A DNA stretch of 64,000 nt from the NCBI GenBank assembly GCA_033964015.1, contig CM066912.1, positions 24,215,605-24,279,604 on the forward strand, written 5' to 3'. A model generated the notes under the pieces. The model ran no database searches. It was not told the origin of the DNA and saw nothing but the letters and a program-made list of their open reading frames with translations. Position 1 is the stretch's first letter, and the number at the start of each line of letters is the position of its first letter. The translations under genes and the position numbers were made by a program. Below are positions 56,483 through 64,000 of this stretch, one piece after another. This stretch comes from Scolanthus callimorphus (Eukaryota > Cnidaria > Anthozoa > Actiniaria > Edwardsiidae).

Positions 56483-58204
56483 ATACGTTCAATAGAACCT
56501 TTATTAAACATAAATAACCACGAAAATTTGACAATTAATGACTATGGCTATTAATGACTATGGCTAATTATTAATCTCTTTAAGCTGGTAAAATAGATGT
56601 AAGGAATTGATGTTTGCAAAAGAAAACAATTCCAGGATAAATCAAAACTGAATTTTGAAAAATAGGCGACGCCAATTCATACAAAATTTACAGATTCACG
56701 TAATTAAGTTTATTGAAAATGCCAACTAGCATCCTATCGTTGGCATCTCCGTTTCTTGTTATTCGATATGTTTTTTAATATTTTCTCCACTTATTCAAAA
56801 CTTCAAAGATAATAATCGGTCAAGGTATGAACTATTGTCCCTTCAACCAGTTTTAGATTAAAAACTGACACAAACCATATGCATTAGGGGATAAGTCATT
56901 CAATTTCTGGCTGACTTTCAAAAACAATTTCAATTGTAAGGAAAATTGAATTCATATAAATAAAATAAATTTGTCTGTGTGGGTAGTGTTGCTTTTCACT
57001 TATATTTGTTCTTTAGTTACACCTATTTGAAACAATGTATTCGTGTTCATTTGTAATGGTATAGGCTTTTGTGTCCCTTTTTCTTTCAAAGAATTCAAAT
57101 ACGAAATAAAAACACTTAAATGATATCAATTCATTCTCTTCGAAACATCGGCATCGTGTTTTTCCGTTTGCTCTGCTCGATGTAGAATGTTATACCCAGA
57201 TATTATTAAATGAAACTTTTCCTTGGCAATTTAAAGTTGAATGTTTTATTTGAAATTTTATTTTTCATTACTTTTTTCATAACATATCCTCTATAACATG
57301 CTAACACCAAACCGTCAATAATGTAAAAGATATTGCAGTTGTCAATTGGTGTTTGCTTTTTCCCAGATGTCCGCAAGCAACTTCTGCCAGCTTCAACGAA
57401 ACCAAAAATTCACTAGCTCCAGAAAAAAGCGACTGAAAATTCTTAACGAAACGAAATACTGTCCGAAGCTTCCTGGAATTTCTTTTCTTTTTTCGGGGTT
57501 ATTGCTTATGTGACAGAAACTTTTTTTCAGCTACTGAAAATTATTCCTCGTGTTTTCCACACGAAATCTATTTAAAACTTTAGATCTTGCTATTTAATAG
57601 TGTTCTTGCGTGGGAAAAACACTCTATTCCAGCTCAGAAGTGGGCGAAAAACTTGGCATTTTTCCTCATTATGTCAAGAGCATAATTCCCGTTTTGTACA
57701 TTTTGGACATTTTACGTTTCAAATTTGATTAAGCCCCCATGACCTGAAATGGATGAATAATTAGAAGACTGCAGGGTAGGAATAAAACCAGTCCAACTTT
57801 GGATGAAGTTTGCTTTGCAAATATTTATCAAAGTAAGTACGGATAGAAGTTATTGATAGTTTGTCATGACGTTAAAGTCTTTTCCCGCCAAATTGAACAT
57901 GTCAGCGCGTCCGTCAAGCTTTCCCGCCTTTTTAACATCTCATTCACGTTTTTATTGCAGACCCATGCTTCCTTTTTCTAGCCATTTAAGAATATGACTC
58001 AAAACCTTTCAGCAAGGTATCACTTTCCTTTGTGTATTTCGCTTTCAAAGGCCGTATAATTATTGGCTATTACTTAATGGAAGGCAAATGAAACTTCAAG
58101 CGAAAACGGAAGCGGCTAGTGACGAAAGAAAGGCCGAGCACGGCACAATAAAAAGATGACACTCCTTGTATTGCGCAAGTCTATTAGACAGTCATTGTGA
58201 AGTC
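56483..58204. other. AT-rich intergenic DNA
   Basis: A 17-bp unit TTAATGACTATGGCTA is doubled near 56535-56567. Nothing else is recognised. Confidence 0.4.
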
Positions 58205-58320
58205 AGAACAGAACAGAACAGAAACCTTTATTTAATTATAAGGCTCAGGGTAGCCCTTTCAGATTGAATAAAACAACCTGTTATCAATAAAAACCCTGAG
58301 CACGAATATAAATCTACAAG
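58205..58320 (-). mobile_element. Retroposed 3' tail on the minus strand
   Basis: Read on the minus strand, the sequence ends AATTAAATAAAGGTTTCTG followed by TTCTG repeats: an AATAAA plus microsatellite tail, as in LINE-derived insertions. Upstream bases do not code, so only a short 3' fragment is present. Confidence 0.55.
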
Positions 58321-58636
58321 TCAGGCATTCCCTTTTACAAGGCAACTTCAATTGGAACTAAAAGAACGTAATTAAAATAAACCGTACGGTGCTAAAATTT
58401 CGATCTTCATACAATCCCATAGCTCCTGTGCGTTTATTGGCTAAACGAGTGAGATTCAAGCTGAATTCGACAAAACACAGGTTACCAGCGCGCAAAGAAA
58501 GTTTAAAGCTTGAATCATTACACTAAAATAGTATCAAATCTTGCTATGGGATTACAGAAAAATTCATCACTCGATCGTGAATTTTATCTATATAATTCAA
58601 GCCGACTTTTGAACGTGACATAACTAGTGGTGGGAA

Positions 58637-58818
58637 TCACAGGGAATTTCTGCAACTAAAACCCATCCATGTGAAAAGCTGAATTTCTCATGGTAGAAGA
58701 ATGGGAAGTGTTCGGATTTCCCAAAGCTATCCATGTGAATTACGAACACTTCCCATGCGTGTGCCTTGGGAAATTCAGCTTCTGCCATGGATGGGTTTCT
58801 GCAGAAATTCCCTGTGAA
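58637..58818. mobile_element. Foldback element Q
   Basis: TCACAGGGAATTTCTGCA, CCCATCCATG, GCTGAATTTC and GGGAAGTGTTCG on the left each recur as complements, in reverse order, on the right. Total about 182 bp. Confidence 0.85.
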
Positions 58819-59439
58819 TACAAGTCGAATTGTAAAAATCATACTATATACATGATATAGATTTTGAGCCAATGCACATGAGAGAAGAATTTATTTTTAG
58901 ATTGTAGGTTTTGAATTTTCCATGTAGTTGTTGAGAGTGATAATATAGGCTTCAACGCGCGCATTACGATGACGGCGCCGTGCACGGCTCGTTAAAAGTG
59001 GTACGGGTACCAAATTGATTGCACGTCTCGGGTATATTTGCGGTATATTTTGCGGTATAAATGGTTCTGGGACTACCTCGCTACGTAGTCGTGGCAAATA
59101 TGTTATTCTCTTCATGTAAATCACAATGGTAGGGTTTCACCATGTTGCATCAATCATGTCACGAGAAATCGGAAGTTAAAATTCCCGAAATAGGAAATTG
59201 AAAGAGGTGGTGGGCCTCGATTGGAAACATTGGAAACATTGGAAAGAAAAAACAATTATGTAAAGAGAGAAAGAATTACAAATACTATGTTGTAATGTAT
59301 ACATTATGTAAGTCACCCTCCTCGATTAGCCATAGTGCTACTTGCGGGTAACTTTCAACATAAATTTATCTTATTATTGAATTGAATAAAATGATGATGA
59401 TGATGAATTGCGTAACACGTGAGCTCACCATTGTCAGCT
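58819..59439. other. Intergenic DNA with retroposed-tail-like site
   Basis: GAATTGAATAAA followed by five ATG units (59377-59405) looks like a plus-strand retroposed tail. Otherwise nothing. Confidence 0.45.
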
Positions 59440-59630
59440 TTGTGGAGTTTGACAGTTGGGTTTTTCTGCGTTACGTTTCAGCCAATCAGATCTTTGCCCA
59501 GTTTCGCCTAGTGCAATCACGTAGCTTCCCTTGCGAAACATGTCGCGACAGAAGCCTTTCAGCTGCACCGGCGAGGATTTGATTGGCTCACCGGGTTTGA
59601 GTGACAGAAAACTCCAACTGCCAAAAGCCA
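59440..59630. mobile_element. Imperfect inverted-repeat element T
   Basis: GTTTGACAGTTGGGTTTTTCTG near 59449 pairs, with mismatches, with the complement of CAGAAAACTCCAACTGCCAAA (about 59604-59624). AGCCAATCAG at 59480 and TTGATTGGCT at about 59579 lie symmetrically inside. Confidence 0.6.
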
Positions 59631-62374
59631 TTCTCTTTACCGGCTGCCCTCCTCGTAAAGTCGCAGGGGATGCTCTGCTGACAACCATTGACGCATGGTC
59701 AACAACAGTAAAAAGAGAATCATGAGTTTGAAGGAGGTTTGGATATGCATACGCGGTCTTAATTTGCATATATTTTTAGATCTTATTCTTTCTTTTTCTC
59801 GACATTATTTAAATGATTCGTTTGGGAAACTGCTTGAAACACTCATAGTGTTTTTTCATCAGACTTCCAAACACGTCGAAAGTCGGTTAGAAAACTCGGC
59901 TTTACCTCGTTTATCAACCAACGTTTCTCGGTCTTTGGAATCATGATGAAACAAGCTCTCTCGTGTTTGATATATTACTCCTCACACCAAAAATATTATC
60001 CACTTACTTGAAGGGCATTTACTGCAAGGTTTACCACCGACGAATTTCCACAAAAGAAAAAGGAGACAGGCGCCAGAATCTGCAATAGATCGAGGAGAAA
60101 TGACATGACTACTGGTCGCCTGCTTGCATGCGGTAGGTTTTTATTTTTATTTATTATTTATTTGTTCAAGAACCGCCATCTTGTAACTATTGCTTTTCGA
60201 TGGGATTGAATAAATGTAAAAGCCCTCAGCTTGCTGACGAACATTAAGGCGGCGGGGCAGAGTTTGAAGTGAGGGAGCTCAGCGGCGAAGCCAGCGTGGG
60301 GCTAAGTTTACAGAAAACAAATGACAACAAAATTTTCGTGAAAAGAAACAAGAAAAACTATACTTGCACTAGTCCACAAAACAAATTGTTTAAATATTAA
60401 GAACTGTGTTTTCAACATGGATTTCGTTATCCGTCTCACGGATTTCTTTAAAGTCATTATAGGCGAACTTGCTTCTTGCAGGGAAGTCCCACCCAGCTTT
60501 TTGGCACTTTATCTTGCAATCAATAACATTAAATTTTCCTAAATTGTTGCTCGGAAAAAACGCTAAACGTCAGAAGTCATAATTATCCAGCTTTTTTTCA
60601 GTAATTTAGTTTGTTTAACTGCTTTGTCATCCTAATGCAGCAAAAACAAATACTGTCTGTAGTTATTCCGCCAGCACCCAATTAAATCCATAAATACCAT
60701 AAATAATAGTGGGTTCATTAACTGTCGAGAATGCTTCTGGGTCTCTACGTCCACACTAATCTATAAGCGCTTAGCGCAGAGATGAATAAACGCTTTCTAA
60801 AAGTCCTTATCCTTATTCGAGAATGCGCGTGTACACTTCGTTCGAGTGTTTTTCTTTTTATCTCGACATCGCCATTTCGAAAACCAAACAAAACTTCTCC
60901 GTTTCCAGTGGGCCCGCATTACACGGCGTATTTCAACCCAGGCTAAAGCCATTTTGTCCTGGAGCTCGCTACAGTTTTAGCGAAAATTTCGCGTGTGACA
61001 CACCCAGGTTTAAAGGTAACAAATATTGCGTTTCGAGTTGCAGAAAACGTAGATCGAATTTCTACTTTTCGCAACTTACGAGCGTGTGACTTATCCCCAC
61101 AGAAGCTTGCAATGTTTTCTATTCGTAGTCTTTGCCTTGCGAGTTGCATGAAAATTGCCTCGTGTAACATGACCTTAAGATTCTCATGGGATGAGAGGGC
61201 TGTAATTTTTTTGGCAATTTATGAGACAATGGCTAACTCTGCCTCGGAATTTTTTATTTTTTTATTTTTCTTGTGACGGGCCGGTCTACCAGGATTCGAA
61301 AGTTTTACAATATCATCCATTGAACCAATGGAATTTCGTAAAAAAAAATAATAAAAAATTGCATAAATTTACATACCACATCTTCATTAGCGCTTGGTTC
61401 TTTCACTAATGTTCAACAATGTTCTATAAAATTTCCGACCTCGTTTGACACGAGGTTGAACCTTATGGACGTGGAATTTGAAGAGTTACTAGAACCCTTC
61501 CTTGGGGCTGGAAAGTGCGCCTGTATCAGTCGACTAAATTCTCCTTTTTTGCAACTAAAAGCATTTCAGCTAGTCGAAAAGTTGCGACCAGTATTGGTTG
61601 CTAGTATTTATGCGTTTAGATTTACCAGGTTTGTCTTTTCTGACGACAAAATTGCGACTAAAAATAAGGATGTTGAGACTAAACTTTCAGAACTAGTCGT
61701 TAATTTCAATTTAGACTGCGTTTCTTTTTATTATTATTATTTCAAGCTCTGATTCCTCATGTGAATCATCGCTAGTTGGTAAACTTCCATTTGCTATGCT
61801 TGCGTGTGTGTTTACCTTTATAAATTGTTCCCTCTTTTCAAAACAGCTGACTCCGGGTTTGCATTATTATCGAAATCAATCTTGGCTTCTAACAACTTTT
61901 CAAACTTTCTTCAAGTAGTAGACAACACCACTACTTTTTAAAAAGAATTCTCCCTTGCAGCTCAACAAAAGCTTCTGCAAATCTCAGCCTTGGGGCATAC
62001 GGCGTTTGTGTTAATTTGATGATAATTCACCTCTGTCTTGTATATGTGTGAATAGCTCATTGTTTTATAAAGTAATTTAGATTGTCTATCATGTACAGTC
62101 ATTATACTGTTCATTGGGCACTCTACCATGGATATCATGCGGATTTCAGCGCTTAATTAGTAGGTTCAATATTTACAATATTCAACTAGAGGTTTTCCCA
62201 AAATTGGTAGACTTTCGAGGAACCAAGTAAAATTGCTTGAATTGTGAGATTCCGTTTCTGTTGCACAACTTCAAAGGCGCGAGCCAGAGTTTACAGAGAT
62301 CAGGGGGCATTGAGCAAAAAATATCCAAATTTCCGATTGAAACTTTTCAGATGCGATTATGTGTGGGCTAATTT
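59631..62374. other. Intergenic DNA
   Basis: Several open frames of 80-100 residues (about 60.8-61.8 kb) show no domain and overlap one another; I do not count them as genes. No repeat with secure ends was found. Confidence 0.4.
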
Positions 62375-62397
62375 AGAGCGGATTTCACATGACTGTC
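62375..62397. mobile_element. Isolated terminal repeat of MITE family C
   Basis: Twenty-three bases (AGAGCGGATTTCACATGACT and on) match the family C terminus of 17821 and the complement of its other end. No second end lies nearby. It directly precedes the LINE-derived sequence. Confidence 0.75.
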
Positions 62398-64000
62398 AAG
62401 ATATTTGTAAATCTTTCAGATCAGGAAAAGCTCCTGGATACGATAATATTTCTATGGATATTATAAAAGAATCTTTAGATATAATATCTAAACCGTTATC
62501 CGAAATCATTAACTGTTCACTTAGTTGCGGGAAATTCCCTGAGAAATTAAAGATATCCAAAGTTGTCCCTATATTTAAGGCAGATGACCAACATCTGTTT
62601 GCAAATTATAGGCCGATATCATTACCACCTAATTTTTCAAAAATCTTTGAGAAAGTTGTACATAATCGTTTTATAGCTTTCATTGAAAGACTAGAAATTA
62701 TGTACCGATGCCAATTTGGCTTTCGCAAAAAATATTCCACAGAGCTCTTCTGAAGCTATTGATAAAAATGAGGTTACTGTTGGGGTGTTTCTTGACCTCT
62801 CGAAAGCGTTCGACACTCTTGATCACAAAATATTATTTAGCAAATTAGAACATTATGGAATTCGAGGAGCAGCACTAGATTGGGTCAAAAGTTATTTTTC
62901 TGAACGTCTACAATTTGTCCAATATAACCAGACTTCTTCTTCCATGCGTCAGATTCAGTGTGGGGTCCCACAGGGATCAATTTTAGGCCCATTATTTTTT
63001 ATTCTATACATAAATGATTTGCCTAATGTTTCTCAACTGACCGAAGCTCTTCTTTTTGCAGACGATACTACTATTTTCTCCTCGCATCGCGACCAAAACC
63101 ATCTTATCACTACTTTAAATGAAGAACTTACAAAAATTGACGACTGGATGCGAGCAAACAAATTATCAGTAAATATTAAGAAAACAAACTATGTTATTTT
63201 TAAACCAGCTCAAAAGAAACTAACAATAGAACTTCCGGTTATTCTCGGCAAACAAATATTAGAAGAGCAAAAGTCTGTTAAATTCTTGGGTACTTATATT
63301 GATAATAATCTCACATGGAAGCCCCATATAAACTATTTATGTAAAAAACTTTCTAAATCGATAGGCATTATTTCTAAGTCACGTTATTTTCTATCAGAGA
63401 AAACTTTACTCTCTCTATATTACACTCTAGTATATCCTTATATAACCTATTGTAATACTGTCTGGGCCTCAACTTATCCGACTAATTTAAATCGAATTTA
63501 TCTCTTACAAAAACGGGTTGTTCGAGCAATAACTAAATCTGATTTTTTGGCACACTCTGCCCCTTTATTTAGTCGTCTGAAGGTTTTAGATATTTTCCAG
63601 GTTAATGCTTTTTATGTTGCAAAATTCATGTATTTGCATCAAAATCGCTTGCTCCCTCCAATTTTCCTTGATCTCTTTCAACCGGTAGTCAAATTCATGA
63701 CTACAACACAAGACAGGCAACTAACTTACGCCCTCATAATTGTCGAACAAACATTAAGAAATTCACCATTCTTTCCCAAGGTCCCAAAGTATGGAATGCT
63801 ATTCCATCATCAATATCTTTTTCCCTTAGTCTTTTCTCTTTCAAAAATAAACTAAAAGAATTTTTACTAAATAGATCTTGACTCGCACACCCGTGACCCA
63901 CACTTTTTCACTACTTAAACTGCAAGCTTTTCGTATTGAGGTGTCCTCTCTCGTAAAAACCTGCACGGTTTCTTAGAGGGCACCTCGCCACTCTTTTTCT
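62398..64000 (+). pseudogene. 5'-truncated LINE, RT domain with deletion and frameshifts
   Basis: Block one (to 62753) includes SGKAPGYDNIS and NYRPISLPPNFSKIFEKVV. A small internal deletion near 62740-62752 removes the segment between FRKKYST and the palm and changes frame. Block two (62716-63855) has FLDLSKAFDTLDHK, GVPQGSILGP, FADDTTIF and TWKPHINYLCKKLSKSIG. Another frame change near 63690 displaces the C terminus, whose true-looking end (LKEFLLNRS then TGA) is at 63879-63881. The non-coding 3' part continues to the window edge. The endonuclease is absent. A third LINE family, distinct from 29753 and 51028. Confidence 0.88.
63938..63986 (+). repeat. Stem-loop in the 3' UTR of the LINE
   Basis: GAGGTGTCCTCT (63938-63949) pairs with AGAGGGCACCTC (63975-63986) with one G-U-type mismatch over 12 positions and a 25-base loop. 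Such structures can be recognised by the element's reverse transcriptase, but that is only an inference here. Confidence 0.65.

Noticed and set aside
60823..61752. Overlapping frames of 75-98 residues
   Set aside because: They overlap on both strands, have no domain or codon pattern and no splice context.
1..64000. tRNA, rRNA or other structured RNA genes
   Set aside because: I looked for B-box-like GGTTCGA and similar signatures and found no complete match; this is not an exhaustive search.

Overview
The window looks like a gene-poor, repeat-dense piece of an animal nuclear genome, most likely an anthozoan cnidarian such as a stony coral. The grounds are AT-rich intergenic DNA, small one-exon or two-exon rhodopsin-like receptors, CR1/L2-type and Penelope-like retroelements, and dozens of short palindromic MITE-like repeats. 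The species is an inference; no database was consulted.

Host genes: I can support four, all seven-transmembrane class A receptors. Three are paralogues on the minus strand. The first (972-2431) has two exons. The other two (21083-22081 and 26713-27719) have uninterrupted coding regions preceded by a splice acceptor in the 5' leader. They belong to tandemly duplicated segments. The second of these carries a one-base deletion near its N terminus. A fourth, distinct receptor (55287-56315, plus strand) is one intact exon with a melanocortin/adenosine-like (MECA) architecture. None has the aminergic Asp3.32 or an ECL2 cysteine, so their ligands cannot be read from the sequence.

Retroelements: a damaged but nearly full-length non-LTR element with PHD finger, endonuclease and reverse transcriptase (29753-33480), and a 5'-truncated copy of its 3' end (40461-40727). 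There are two further 5'-truncated, frameshifted reverse transcriptase copies (51028-52985 and 62398-64000). A Penelope-like GIY-YIG fragment lies on the minus strand (about 41282-41830). Several short stretches look like retroposed 3' tails, each ending in a different microsatellite.

DNA transposon relics: the rest is largely non-autonomous inverted-repeat elements, many nested. Several can be delimited to the base because target duplications or empty sites occur in this same window: a 2.0-kb element with TA flanks (18874-20882), a 2.3-kb element with TTAA flanks (5623-7951), three smaller families with TTAA flanks, elements with 8-bp or 9-bp duplications, and a 402-bp element whose empty site is preserved in another repeat copy. 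The two receptor-bearing segments differ in length by roughly the size of three such insertions, all in the 17.5-22 kb copy.

A recurrent feature is the 10-mer CTGATTGGCT or its complement, an NF-Y/CCAAT-box match, which appears at least ten times, mostly inside unrelated inverted-repeat elements. Long stretches at 9.1-12.5, 13.7-14.7, 37.9-39.9, 43, 53.8-55.2, 56.3-58.2 and 59.8-62.3 kb hold nothing I can name.
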